Assembly (NCBI RefSeq): GCF_003610375.1
Contig: NZ_RAPZ01000011.1
Span: forward strand, 1-64,000
Origin: Sphingomonas sp. PP-CC-1A-547
GTDB taxonomy: Bacteria > Pseudomonadota > Alphaproteobacteria > Sphingomonadales > Sphingomonadaceae
Reading direction: 5' to 3'
DNA length: 64,000 nt
Shown here: positions 42,324-51,003 of the stretch, piece by piece
Position numbering within the stretch: the stretch's first letter is position 1
How the letters are laid out: every line of letters starts with the position of its first letter
Program-made: the position numbers and the translations under genes
Notes under the pieces: model-generated
What the model saw: the letters and a program-made list of their open reading frames with translations, nothing else
Told to the model about the DNA's origin: nothing
Database searches by the model: none

Positions 42324-42599
42324 GTGTCGGAAACGATCTTTCGGGGCCCGCCCGACGGGGGCCTGCTGATCGCGCCGCTCGATGAATTCACCGCGGTCTA
42401 TCATCGCGCGTCGGGGATCACGCACTTACTGACCGAACCCGCGCCGCAGATTCTGGCGGTGTTAGGCGAGGGAGCATCGTCGCTGGACGTCCTCCTGGAG
42501 CGGCTTGGACGGGACTATGATCTCGATGACGGTACGCGTGAGGCTTTGGCGGCACGGCTAGAAGAACTCGTCGAAGCCGGACTGATCGAGCGGGCATGA
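42324..42599 (+). CDS. PqqD-family protein of the HPr-rel-A system
   Basis: The 91-residue product has the PqqD winged-helix fold: an N-terminal FTAVYHRASGITHLLTEPA, then ILAVLGEGASSLDVLLERLGRDYDLDD and a terminal helix ALAARLEELVEAGLIERA. PqqD proteins present ribosomally made peptides to modifying enzymes. I use the GTG at 42324, five bases after the previous stop; no ATG is available. The stop overlaps the kinase start (ATGA). No radical SAM enzyme is near, so any peptide handling would differ from PQQ synthesis. Confidence 0.8.
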   Translation: MSETIFRGPPDGGLLIAPLDEFTAVYHRASGITHLLTEPAPQILAVLGEGASSLDVLLERLGRDYDLDDGTREALAARLEELVEAGLIERA

Positions 42600-43456
42600 G
42601 ACACGCATTCTCCGTTCGGATCGGCCCGGTCGGCTTTCGCATCGGCTCCGACTGGCGCGCGCCGATCGCCGAACTCCAAAGCCTGTACCGCGATTACCCG
42701 AAGCCGCACGACGGCATCCCCGATTTCACCGTGCGCCTGTTTGCGCGGCGTCCATGGCGACGGATCATCCGCCCGTCCGTCGAGATCGGTGGCGACTACA
42801 TGCTTCCCGAAGCCGCACCGCTGCCGCTCCGTCAGGGATTGCTCGCAGCCGAGATGGCGATGAACCTGCAGATGGCGCTGGGCGCCCGCCGCTATTTGTT
42901 GCTTCACGCGTCCGCAGTCGAGCGCGATGGTCGTGCCCTGTTGATGACCGGCATCTCGGGCGCAGGGAAATCGACGCTCGCGACGCTGTTGGCCGCAAAG
43001 GGCTGGCGGTTCATGGGGGACGAGTTCGCGTTGCTCGATCCCGCGACCGGGCTGATCCACGCGTTCCCGCGACAGATCAGTCTCAAGAACGAAGCGATCG
43101 CTACGGCCGAGACAGCGTGGCCTGATGCGCGGATGGGGCCGCTGATGCCAGCGACGCCGAAAGGCGACATCCGCCACATGGTCCCTGATGCACGTGCGAT
43201 CGCGGCGATGGATGTGCCCGCAACGCCCGCGCTGCTGGTGTTTCCGCGCTATGGTTTCGAGGCGGAGACGCGACCGGTGCCACCGGCCGAGGCGTTCGTT
43301 CGCATGACGCAGGCCTCGACGAATTACGTCGCGCTGGGCGAGGCCGGCTTTCGCGCTTTGACGGGCCTGATCGCCGACGTCCCTTCGGTCGCGATCGATT
43401 ATCCGGACGGGGCAAGCGCGATCGAGCAGGTCGAGGCGCTATGGTCCGCGCTGTGA
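42596..43456 (+). CDS. HprK-related kinase A
   Basis: The 286-residue product has the HprK-related kinase fold. A P-loop GISGAGKST lies at 119-127, LLLHASAVERDG precedes it (histidine at 104), and GDEFALLDP follows with the metal-binding Asp142. Classical HprK phosphorylates Ser46 of HPr, but HprK-rel-A proteins occur without HPr and their substrate is unknown. It overlaps the PqqD-like gene by four bases and the next gene by 16, showing tight coupling. Confidence 0.88.
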   Translation: MRHAFSVRIGPVGFRIGSDWRAPIAELQSLYRDYPKPHDGIPDFTVRLFARRPWRRIIRPSVEIGGDYMLPEAAPLPLRQGLLAAEMAMNLQMALGARRYLLLHASAVERDGRALLMTGISGAGKSTLATLLAAKGWRFMGDEFALLDPATGLIHAFPRQISLKNEAIATAETAWPDARMGPLMPATPKGDIRHMVPDARAIAAMDVPATPALLVFPRYGFEAETRPVPPAEAFVRMTQASTNYVALGEAGFRALTGLIADVPSVAIDYPDGASAIEQVEALWSAL

Positions 43457-44430
43457 GCGACGCTCGCATCCTCGCCTGCGCGCTCGCCGATCCGGCCAGC
43501 ATCGTCGGGCTCGATGCGGACGGCTGGACCGCACTGCTGACGATGGCGCGAGCGGAGCAGTTGATCGGTACGCTGGCAATGCGTCTCGACGGCCTGCCGA
43601 TGCCGGAAGGCGTGAAGGTTATCCTCGCCGACGCAAGCGCCGCTGCCGAACACGGCCGCCGCGCCGCGCTCTGGGAGGCCGAGATGGCCCGGCGTGCGCT
43701 GTCCGCGGTCGACTGCCCGGTCATCCTGCTGAAGGGCACCGCGTTCGTCGCGGCGGGTTTGTCGGCAGGGCAAGGGCGGTCGATCGGCGACCTCGACATC
43801 CTTGTGCCCCGCGCATCGATCGACGCGGTCGAGACGGCGCTGCTCGCGGCTGGCTGGGAATGGGTGAAGCCCGACCCGTATGACGATGTCTATTATCGCC
43901 GCTGGATGCACGAACTCCCGCCGCTGATCCACCGTGAGCGCGACCGGATGATCGACGTCCACCATACCATCCTGCCACTGACCGCGCGGATCACGCCTGA
44001 TGCGGCGGCGCTAATCGCCGGGAGTTTCACACTGGAAAACGGCCTGCGGATACTCTCCCCCAACGGAATGCTTATACACGCGGCGGCGCATCTGTTCGCC
44101 GATGGAGACCTCGCCGGCGGGCTCCGCAACCTGTGGGACATCCGCTGTCTGATCGAGGAGTTCGGCACCGACGGCCTCGACGAGGAGGCAGAACGTCACG
44201 GCCTATCCCGCGAAGTGGCCCGGTCCTTGCGCCTCGTCGATGCGCTTTTCGCCGAAGGAACCGCGCGCGGGGCCGATCGCCTCTACATACGGCGCATCAC
44301 CGCACGCGACGGCTGGGGCAGGCCGACCCGACCGATCACCCGGCTGGCCTTCTACGTCCGCTCGCACTGGCTGCGTATGCCGCTAGCGATGCTCGCGCGC
44401 CATTTGTGGACGAAGTGGCGCAAGGCTTAA
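43441..44430 (+). CDS. Nucleotidyltransferase-family protein of the HPr-rel-A system
   Basis: The 329-residue product is a predicted nucleotidyltransferase (NTP_transf_5-like). LLKGTAFVAAG and SIGDLDILVPRAS contain the DxD-type metal motif, and MIDVHHTILP supplies the later Asp/His. The C-terminus is helical with basic residues (WTKWRKA) and a possible membrane-close stretch. I use the ATG at 43441, overlapping the kinase by 16 bases; a GTG at 43453 overlapping the TGA is an alternative. It completes the cassette. Which molecule receives a nucleotide is not known. Confidence 0.85.
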   Translation: MVRAVSDARILACALADPASIVGLDADGWTALLTMARAEQLIGTLAMRLDGLPMPEGVKVILADASAAAEHGRRAALWEAEMARRALSAVDCPVILLKGTAFVAAGLSAGQGRSIGDLDILVPRASIDAVETALLAAGWEWVKPDPYDDVYYRRWMHELPPLIHRERDRMIDVHHTILPLTARITPDAAALIAGSFTLENGLRILSPNGMLIHAAAHLFADGDLAGGLRNLWDIRCLIEEFGTDGLDEEAERHGLSREVARSLRLVDALFAEGTARGADRLYIRRITARDGWGRPTRPITRLAFYVRSHWLRMPLAMLARHLWTKWRKA

Positions 44431-44786
44431 TTAAGACGTGCGCCACGCCTGCGTCGGACGGCCCAGACGATCAGCAACACGACCGTGATCGCCAGCGTAT
44501 CGGCGATCCAGTCGTAGATGTCGCAATCGCGGTGCAGCGATGGGATGGCCTGCAGGACCTCGATCATCGCGCCGAGGAACGACAGCCTCTCGCCGATCCG
44601 GAACAGCCGCGCGGTCGGAAACGACAGCGCCGCCAGCAGCGCCATCGTCGCAAACGCGAGCATATGGCCGAACTTGTCGCCGAACTGGTCGATCGGCATG
44701 TGCGGCGGCTTCGGCAGCAGCGCCATCGTCACCGCGAACACGATCGCCACGACCAGCGCAACGCGCGTGAGCGTCGTCCGGTTCAT
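44427..44786 (-). CDS. VanZ-family membrane protein
   Basis: The 119-residue product has four hydrophobic segments and the VanZ-like motif DKFGHMLAFATMALLAAL, then EVLQAIPSLHRDCDIYDWIADTLA. VanZ proteins include teicoplanin-resistance factors but most homologues are of unknown role. The ATG at 44786 overlaps the gph stop (ATGA). It runs convergent to the HPr-rel-A cassette, with a four-base overlap of coding ends. Confidence 0.8.
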   Translation of the reverse strand: MNRTTLTRVALVVAIVFAVTMALLPKPPHMPIDQFGDKFGHMLAFATMALLAALSFPTARLFRIGERLSFLGAMIEVLQAIPSLHRDCDIYDWIADTLAITVVLLIVWAVRRRRGARLN

Positions 44787-45466
44787 GCGCCGAGCCTTTC
44801 GAGCGTCGGGACGAGTTCGTCGAAACCGTCGATCACCGCGTCGGCGCCAAGCTCTGCTACGGGCTGCATCAGAAAACCGAAGCTGCACGCGATCGTCGGC
44901 AGGCCTGCTGCTTGCCCCGCCTGGATGTCGAAGATCGAATCGCCGACGAACGCCGCGCGGTCTCCGCCGCCCCCGCTTTCACGACACAGCTTCACCATCT
45001 CGTGGATCGGCATTGGCGACGGCTTCGACTCCGCCATCGTATCGCCGCCCAGGATGCAGGCAAATCGATCGGTCAGTCCGAGTTCGCTCAGCACGGTCCG
45101 CGCGAACCGTTCGATCTTGTTGGTGACGATCCCCAGCGTCACGCCCTTCACAGCCAAAGCGTCCAGCGCGTCGATCACACCTGGGTAAGGCTTTGTCAGC
45201 ACACAGATATTCGCCTCGTAATAAGCGAGCAGATCGGCATGCAGCGTGTCGAGCATCGGCTCGTCATAGCCGCCGGTCGCGGTCAGGCCCTGCTTTAGCA
45301 TGTGCCGCGCGCCGCCGCCGATCATCGGCTTGACCTGCTCGACGGTAAGGGGCGGGCGACCGACCGTAGCGAGCGCGTGGTTGACCGCGGCGGCTAGGTC
45401 GCCGCTCGTGTCGAGCAACGTGCCGTCGAGGTCGAACCCGACGATATCGAATAAAAAATGCGTCAT
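44783..45466 (-). CDS. gph: Phosphoglycolate phosphatase (HAD family)
   Basis: The 227-residue HAD phosphatase has motif I FDLDGTLLDTSGDL, motif II LGIVTNK, Lys in AESKPSP and motif IV FVGDSIFDIQAGQAAG. It matches Gph, which removes 2-phosphoglycolate made in DNA repair or photorespiration-like reactions. I start at the ATG at 45466; the upstream open frame to 45757 has no similarity. It is divergent from glmU with 62 bases between. Confidence 0.85.
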   Translation of the reverse strand: MTHFLFDIVGFDLDGTLLDTSGDLAAAVNHALATVGRPPLTVEQVKPMIGGGARHMLKQGLTATGGYDEPMLDTLHADLLAYYEANICVLTKPYPGVIDALDALAVKGVTLGIVTNKIERFARTVLSELGLTDRFACILGGDTMAESKPSPMPIHEMVKLCRESGGGGDRAAFVGDSIFDIQAGQAAGLPTIACSFGFLMQPVAELGADAVIDGFDELVPTLERLGA

Positions 45467-45528
45467 TGGGTGCGGGCCTGCCAGCGAGACTATGGAATTG
45501 GCAAGGCTTTCGTGGCAGCGATCCTTCC

Positions 45529-46911
45529 ATGACGACGCATTCCATCGACCAACCGATTCCGGCCCACCCCATCGCAGTCGTGATCCTCGCCGCCGGCAAG
45601 GGGACGCGGATGAAATCCGATCTTCACAAGGTGCTTCACCCGATCGCCGGGCGGCCGATGCTGCTGCATCTCGTCGCAAGCGCGGCGGCGTTGCAGCCGG
45701 CGAAGACCGTCGTCGTGACGGGGGCAGGGCGTGAACAGGTCGAGGCGGCGGTCGCACCGCTCGGCATCGCCACCGCGCTCCAGGCGGAGCAACTCGGCAC
45801 CGGCCATGCGGTCGCGCAGGCGCGCGCGGCGCTGGACGGGTTCGAGGGCGACGTGCTGATCCTGTACGGCGATGTGCCTTTGGTCACCGCCACGACGATG
45901 CAGCGGATGATCGACCGGTTGCACGCCGACGACACGCCCGCCGTCGTCGTGCTCGGCTTTCGCCCCGAAAATCCCGGCGCCTATGGTCGCGTGATCGCCG
46001 ACGCTGCGGGCCGGATGGACCGGATCGTCGAGTATAAGGACGCATCCGAGGCGGAACGCGCGGTGACGCTGTGCAACTCCGGGCTTATGGCGGTGCGCTC
46101 GACCGACCTGTTCTTGTTGCTCGACCGGCTCGGCAACGACAATGCGGCGGGCGAATATTACCTTACCGATATCGTCGAGCTTGCCGCAACCGCCGGCCGA
46201 TCGTCCGCGGTCATCGAAACTGGCGCGGACGAGGTCGCCGGCGTCAACAGCCGCGGCGAACTCGCTGGTGTCGAGGCCTCATGGCAGGCCGCGCGTCGCG
46301 TGCAGGCGATGGTCGACGGCGCGACGTTGATCGCCCCGGAAACCGTCTGGTTCTCGCACGACACGCAACTCGGTCGCGACGTCGTGATCGAACCCAACGT
46401 CGTCTTCGGCCCCGGCGCGCGCATCGCTGACGGCGCGACGATCCATGCTTTCAGCCATGTCGAGGGCGCGATCGTCGGCAAGGGCGCCAACGTCGGTCCG
46501 TTCGCCCGCCTCCGCCCCGGCGCGGATCTGCACGCGGACGCCAAGGTCGGCAATTTCGTCGAGATCAAGAAGGCGATCATTGGCGAAGGCGCGAAGGTCA
46601 GCCACCTTAGCTATATCGGCGACGCGGACATCGGCGCGGGCGCGAACATCGGCGCGGGCACGATCACCTGCAATTACGACGGTTATTTCAAATACCGCAC
46701 GGTCGTCGGCGAGGGGGCGTTCATCGGCTCGAACTCGGCCTTGGTCGCGCCCGTGAATATCGGCGCCGGCGCGATCGTCGCGGCAGGCTCGGTCGTGACC
46801 GCCGATGTCGACGCAGACGCACTTGCGCTGGTACGCCCGGCGCAGATCGCCAAACCTGGTTGGGCGGGGCGGTTCCGTGAGAAAATGATAGCCCGCAAGG
46901 CTGCTCGATAA
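45529..46911 (+). CDS. glmU: Bifunctional UDP-GlcNAc pyrophosphorylase / GlcN-1-P acetyltransferase GlmU
   Basis: The 460-residue enzyme has the uridyltransferase domain (VILAAGKGTRMKSDLHKVLH, LYGDVPLVT, YYLTD) and a C-terminal left-handed beta-helix of hexapeptide repeats with the acetyltransferase site (NFVEIKKAIIGEGAKVSHLSYIGDADIG and GTITCNYDGYFKYRT). It makes UDP-GlcNAc for peptidoglycan and LPS. The ATG at 45529 has a poor ribosome binding site but gives the family N-terminus with a 10-residue extension. glmS follows in the same direction. Confidence 0.96.
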   Translation: MTTHSIDQPIPAHPIAVVILAAGKGTRMKSDLHKVLHPIAGRPMLLHLVASAAALQPAKTVVVTGAGREQVEAAVAPLGIATALQAEQLGTGHAVAQARAALDGFEGDVLILYGDVPLVTATTMQRMIDRLHADDTPAVVVLGFRPENPGAYGRVIADAAGRMDRIVEYKDASEAERAVTLCNSGLMAVRSTDLFLLLDRLGNDNAAGEYYLTDIVELAATAGRSSAVIETGADEVAGVNSRGELAGVEASWQAARRVQAMVDGATLIAPETVWFSHDTQLGRDVVIEPNVVFGPGARIADGATIHAFSHVEGAIVGKGANVGPFARLRPGADLHADAKVGNFVEIKKAIIGEGAKVSHLSYIGDADIGAGANIGAGTITCNYDGYFKYRTVVGEGAFIGSNSALVAPVNIGAGAIVAAGSVVTADVDADALALVRPAQIAKPGWAGRFREKMIARKAAR

Positions 46912-46932
46912 TGCGTTTCTGGAGTAAATCGA

Positions 46933-48756
46933 ATGTGTGGCATCGTTGGAATTCTTAGCGGCGAAGACGTCGCGGGCCGGCTGCTCGACGGCCTGAAGCG
47001 GCTCGAATATCGCGGCTATGACTCGGCCGGCATCGCGACCGACAATGACGGCGCGATCGAGCGCCGGCGCGCGTCGGGCAAGCTGGTCAATCTGGCGAAC
47101 GAACTCGCCGCGCATCCGCTGCCCGGCAAGACCGGTATCGCGCACACTCGCTGGGCGACACATGGCGGCCCGACCACCAACAACGCGCATCCGCACGCCA
47201 CCGGCGAAGTCGCGGTGGTCCACAACGGCATCATCGAGAACTTCAAGCCGCTGCGCGACGAACTGATCGCGCGCGGCCGGATGTTCACCAGCGAGACCGA
47301 CACCGAGGTCGTCGCGCATCTGGTGAGTGAAAAAGTCGAGGCGGGGATGGACCCCGTGTCGGCGGTCCGCGAGATCCTGCCGCGCCTTCACGGTGCGTTC
47401 GCGCTCGCCATCCTGTTCCGCCAGCATCCCGATCTCCTGATCGGCGCGCGGCTCGGTTCGCCTTTGGTTGTCGGCCACGGCGAGGGCGAGATGTATCTCG
47501 GCTCCGACGCACTCGCGCTCGCGCCGCTGACGCAGCGGATCGCGTATCTCGACGAGGGCGACTGGGTCGTTCTGACCCGCGACGGCGCGCAGGTCTACGA
47601 CCGCGACAACGCACCCGTGGAGCGCGCTATCACGATTTCTGGGATCACCGGCGACGTGATCTCGAAGGGCAACCACAAGCATTACATGCTCAAGGAAATC
47701 TACGAGCAACCGATCGTCGTCGCTCAGACGCTGCGCTCGTATCTGAAGCGGATGGAAGGCGAGATCACGCTGCCGATCCCCGAGTTCGACCTGTCGACGA
47801 TTAAGCGCGTCACCATCGTAGCGTGCGGGACGAGCTTCTACGCGGGCATGGTCGCCAAATACTGGTTCGAACAGTTCGCGCGCGTCCCCGTCGACCTCGA
47901 TGTCGCATCCGAGTTCCGCTACCGCGAGCCGGTGATGGAGGAGGGCGGCCTCGCTCTCTTCATCTCGCAGTCGGGCGAGACCGCGGACACGCTCGCGGCG
48001 CTGCGCCACGCCAAGGCCGAGGGCCAGAAGATCGCGGTCGTCGTCAACGTGCCGACCAGCACGATGGCGCGCGAGGCCGATCTGCTGCTGCCGACGCACG
48101 CGGGGCCGGAAATTGGTGTGGCTTCGACCAAGGCGTTTACCTGCCAGCTCGCTGTGCTTGCCGCACTTGCTGCCAACCTAGCGCGCGCGAAGGGCTTGCT
48201 GACGAGGGACCAGGAGCGCGAGATTGTCCGCCACCTCGCTGAGGCGCCCGCCGCGCTCAATGGTGCGCTGGCGTATGACGAGGCGATCGAGGCGATGGCG
48301 CACAACATCGCCGGCGCGCGCGACGTGCTGTATCTCGGCCGCGGCACCGATTACCCGCTGGCGCTCGAGGGCGCGCTGAAGCTGAAGGAAATCAGCTACA
48401 TCCATGCCGAGGGCTATGCCGCGGGCGAGATGAAGCACGGTCCGATCGCATTGATCGACGAGCATGTCCCAGTCATCGTCATCGCGCCGTCGGGGCCGCT
48501 GTTCGACAAGACCGTCAGCAACATGCAGGAAGTCATGGCGCGCGGCGGCAAGGTCGTGCTGATCTCGGATTACGACGGGATCCAGGCCGCCGGCGAAGGA
48601 TGCATGGCGACGATCACCATGCCCAAGGTTCACCCGCTGATCGCGCCTTTGGTGTACGCGGTACCGGTCCAGTTGCTCGCGTATCACGTTGCGGTGCTGA
48701 AGGGCACGGACGTCGACCAGCCGCGGAATCTGGCGAAGAGCGTGACGGTCGAGTAA
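46933..48756 (+). CDS. glmS: Glutamine-fructose-6-phosphate aminotransferase GlmS
   Basis: The 607-residue enzyme starts MCGIVGI, with Cys2 as glutaminase nucleophile after Met removal. The GAT domain has RGYDSAGIA and THGGPTTNNAHPH. Two SIS domains follow, with VACGTSFYAGMVAKYW and ISQSGETADTLAALR, and the C-terminus is KSVTVE. It supplies glucosamine-6-phosphate. GGAG lies ten bases before the ATG, 21 bases after glmU, so both form an operon. No glmS ribozyme is apparent. Confidence 0.97.
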   Translation: MCGIVGILSGEDVAGRLLDGLKRLEYRGYDSAGIATDNDGAIERRRASGKLVNLANELAAHPLPGKTGIAHTRWATHGGPTTNNAHPHATGEVAVVHNGIIENFKPLRDELIARGRMFTSETDTEVVAHLVSEKVEAGMDPVSAVREILPRLHGAFALAILFRQHPDLLIGARLGSPLVVGHGEGEMYLGSDALALAPLTQRIAYLDEGDWVVLTRDGAQVYDRDNAPVERAITISGITGDVISKGNHKHYMLKEIYEQPIVVAQTLRSYLKRMEGEITLPIPEFDLSTIKRVTIVACGTSFYAGMVAKYWFEQFARVPVDLDVASEFRYREPVMEEGGLALFISQSGETADTLAALRHAKAEGQKIAVVVNVPTSTMAREADLLLPTHAGPEIGVASTKAFTCQLAVLAALAANLARAKGLLTRDQEREIVRHLAEAPAALNGALAYDEAIEAMAHNIAGARDVLYLGRGTDYPLALEGALKLKEISYIHAEGYAAGEMKHGPIALIDEHVPVIVIAPSGPLFDKTVSNMQEVMARGGKVVLISDYDGIQAAGEGCMATITMPKVHPLIAPLVYAVPVQLLAYHVAVLKGTDVDQPRNLAKSVTVE

Positions 48757-49013
48757 TCGGCTTCGCATTCGAAGAGCAAACCCAACACCAATATACCACC
48801 CCGGCGAAGGCCGGGGCCCAATTGGGGGACGGAGGTAACTGAGGCGCGCTCCTCCGTTACGGCGACCTTTCCAATTGGGCCCCGGCCTTCGCCGGGGTGG
48901 TGCGTATGGTAGGCGGCGAACGCCGATTTCTTTCCGCCGCACACAACCCTCGATTGACTAAGATTGTGCGCCGCGTCACAACTCGCGGCGTCGATGTCGG
49001 GCAACCGGCATGG
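48757..49013. other. Intergenic region between glmS and the glycine riboswitch
   Basis: A palindromic repeat at 48796-48900 ends the glmS side. The 100 bases after it should hold the gcv promoter; TTGACT at 48954-48959 is a possible -35 box, without a clear -10. Confidence 0.4.
48796..48900. repeat. Palindromic repeat, CCCCGGCGAAGGCCGGGG type
   Basis: Arms 48796-48825 and 48871-48900 are exact inverted copies (CCACCCCGGCGAAGGCCGGG then GCCCAATTGG). It may act as terminator of the glmUS transcript. Confidence 0.88.
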
Positions 49014-49217
49014 CACCGCGCGGGAGAGCGTTTCCGGTCCTTTCAGGGCTGATGGAACCGCCGAAGGAGCAACCACCCCGGAATCTCTCAGGCACCAGAG
49101 ACCGCGCGGGGCTGATCGACACTCTGGAAAGCGTCCTGACGCGAGTCGAGGGCCACCGAAGGGGTAAGCGCTGGACAAGTCCGGCGCGAAAGCTCTCAGG
49201 TCCCGTGACAGAGGGGG
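49014..49217 (+). promoter_or_regulatory. Tandem glycine riboswitch
   Basis: Two consecutive aptamer-like units precede gcvT. The first (about 49014-49112) has CGGGAGAGCG, CCGCCGAAGGAGCAA and GAATCTCTCAGGCACC; the second (about 49113-49217) has TCTGGAAAGCG, CCACCGAAGGGGTAAGCG and AAGCTCTCAGGTCCC. These are the conserved core blocks of the glycine aptamer. It sits 50 bases before the gcvT start and should switch on glycine cleavage when glycine is high. Open frames across it are not genes. Confidence 0.93.
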
Positions 49218-49268
49218 TTCGGATCGTTGCACCCATTGGTGCCGCGCGCCCCTTCGACGGAGACGACC

Positions 49269-50516
49269 ATGAGCGACCCAGAACTGCGCGATTACGCCAG
49301 CATCATCGACCAGGCGGACGATTACGTCGAGCCCGAGATCCTGCCCTTGCCGCTCGACGCGTGGCACCGCGCACAGGGCGCGCGGATGGTCGAGTTCGCC
49401 GGCTACGAGATGCCGATCCAGTATGAGGGCATCATGGCCGAACACGCCTGGACGCGCGACTCGGCCGGCCTGTTCGACGTCAGCCACATGGGCCAGCTCG
49501 TCTTTTCCGGCGAAGGCGTGGCGCACGCGCTCGAAACCGTCCTGCCGGGCGATATCGCTGGTCTCGCCGAGGGCAAGATGCGCTATTCGCTGCTGCTCGC
49601 GCAGGACGGCGGCATCCTCGACGACCTGATGGCCACGCGCCTTCCCGACGATCAGCCTTCGCCTTTCGCCGCGCAGGACGTCGAGCCCGAGGCATACGAC
49701 CCGCTCCACCCGTCGCCGACCGCCAGCGGCAGCTTCTACGTCGTCGTCAACGGTGCGACCAAGTACGACGACATCAGCTACCTGATCGAGCATCTGCCCG
49801 ACGACGTCACGATCAACATCCTCGAAGACCAGGCATTGCTTGCAGTGCAGGGCCCCAAGGCGGTCGAGGCGGTCGCGCGGATCGTCCCCGAAGTCGACGG
49901 CCTCGTGTTCATGACCGCCGGTGCGTTCCACTGGAACGACGTCCCGCTCTGGGTCAGCCGCTCGGGCTACACCGGCGAGGACGGCGTCGAGATTTCGCTC
50001 CCCGCCGAACACGCCGTCGCGTTCGCCGACGCGCTGCTCGCGCTTCCGGAGATCAAGCCTATCGGCCTCGGCGCACGCGACTCGCTGCGACTCGAAGCCG
50101 GTTTGCCGCTCTACGGTCACGACCTCGATCCCGAGATCACGCCGGTCATGGCCGACCTCGGTTTCGCGCTGTCGAAGCGCCGCCGCGAAGCCGCCGACTT
50201 CCCCGGTGCCGAGCGTATCCTCACCCAGCGCGAGCACGGCCCCGCCACCAAGCGCGTCGGCCTGATCGTCGAGGGGCGCCAGCCCGCGCGCGAAGGCGCC
50301 GAAGTGATCGACGACACCGGCGCGACGATCGGCCGCCTCACCAGCGGTGGTTTCGCACCCACCCTCGGGAAGCCGATCGCGATGGCCTATGTGCCGCTCG
50401 CGCTGTCGACGCCAGGCACCCGCATCGAGATCGCGCAACGCGGCAAGGTCCACACCGCCACCGTCACCGCGATGCCCTTCATTCCCCACCGCTACGTCCG
50501 CGCAGGAGCCAAGTGA
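49269..50516 (+). CDS. gcvT: Glycine cleavage system T protein (aminomethyltransferase)
   Basis: The 415-residue product has [33 protein letters not shown], the folate-site [18 protein letters not shown] motif ([15 protein letters not shown]) and [21 protein letters not shown]. It transfers the methylene group from aminomethyl-GcvH to tetrahydrofolate, releasing ammonia. The first 35 residues ([20 protein letters not shown]) extend beyond many homologues. Start ATG at 49269. It heads the gcv operon behind the glycine riboswitch, and gcvH begins two bases after its stop. Confidence 0.94.
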   Translation: MSDPELRDYASIIDQADDYVEPEILPLPLDAWHRAQGARMVEFAGYEMPIQYEGIMAEHAWTRDSAGLFDVSHMGQLVFSGEGVAHALETVLPGDIAGLAEGKMRYSLLLAQDGGILDDLMATRLPDDQPSPFAAQDVEPEAYDPLHPSPTASGSFYVVVNGATKYDDISYLIEHLPDDVTINILEDQALLAVQGPKAVEAVARIVPEVDGLVFMTAGAFHWNDVPLWVSRSGYTGEDGVEISLPAEHAVAFADALLALPEIKPIGLGARDSLRLEAGLPLYGHDLDPEITPVMADLGFALSKRRREAADFPGAERILTQREHGPATKRVGLIVEGRQPAREGAEVIDDTGATIGRLTSGGFAPTLGKPIAMAYVPLALSTPGTRIEIAQRGKVHTATVTAMPFIPHRYVRAGAK

Positions 50517-50517
50517 T

Positions 50518-50889
50518 ATGAGCCGTTACTTCACGCAGGATCATGAATGGGTCGACGTCGATGGTGACATCGGCACCGTCGGCATCTCCGAATACGCGCA
50601 GAGCCAGCTCGGCGACGTCGTGTTCGTCGACGTCCCCGAAGCCGGCAAGACCTTGTCGAAGGGCGACGAAGCCGCGGTCGTCGAGTCGGTCAAGGCCGCG
50701 TCGGACGTCTATTCTCCGGTCTCGGGCACCGTGACCGAGGGCAACGCGGCTTTGACCGATGACTCCAGCCTGGTGAACTCGGACGCCGAAGCGGCCGGCT
50801 GGTTCTTCAAGCTGACGCTCAGCGACCCGAGCGAACTCGACAGCCTGATGGACGAAGCCGCCTACGCAGCCTTCGTCGAAGGGCTCTGA
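50518..50889 (+). CDS. gcvH: Glycine cleavage system H protein
   Basis: The 123-residue lipoyl carrier has the family sequence [21 protein letters not shown] and the lipoylated lysine in [17 protein letters not shown]. It shuttles the aminomethyl group between GcvP and GcvT. It is immediately downstream of gcvT; a palindromic repeat separates it from gcvPA. Confidence 0.96.
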   Translation: MSRYFTQDHEWVDVDGDIGTVGISEYAQSQLGDVVFVDVPEAGKTLSKGDEAAVVESVKAASDVYSPVSGTVTEGNAALTDDSSLVNSDAEAAGWFFKLTLSDPSELDSLMDEAAYAAFVEGL

Positions 50890-50897
50890 TCTAACTG

Positions 50898-50994
50898 CTC
50901 CCCTCCCGCTTGCGGGAGGGGTCGGGGGAGGGGCTGATACAGTCGTTCCCCGTCTCATTCCCTCCCCCGACCCCTCCCGTGAACGGGAGGGGAG
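50898..50994. repeat. Palindromic repeat between gcvH and gcvPA
   Basis: Left arm 50898-50933 and right arm 50960-50994 are inverted copies rich in CCCTCCC and GGGTCGGGGG. It belongs with 58039-58149 to a C/T-rich repeat family. The last bases (GGAGGGGAGGAG) directly provide the gcvPA ribosome binding site. Confidence 0.85.
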
Positions 50995-51003
50995 GAGACT
51001 AGA

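Noticed and set aside
46912..46932. glmS ribozyme before glmS
   Set aside because: Only 21 bases separate glmU and glmS, too short for the ribozyme, which also belongs mainly to Gram-positive bacteria.
49010..49426. Open frame across the glycine riboswitch
   Set aside because: The sequence is explained by two conserved RNA aptamer units, and the frame has no start signal.
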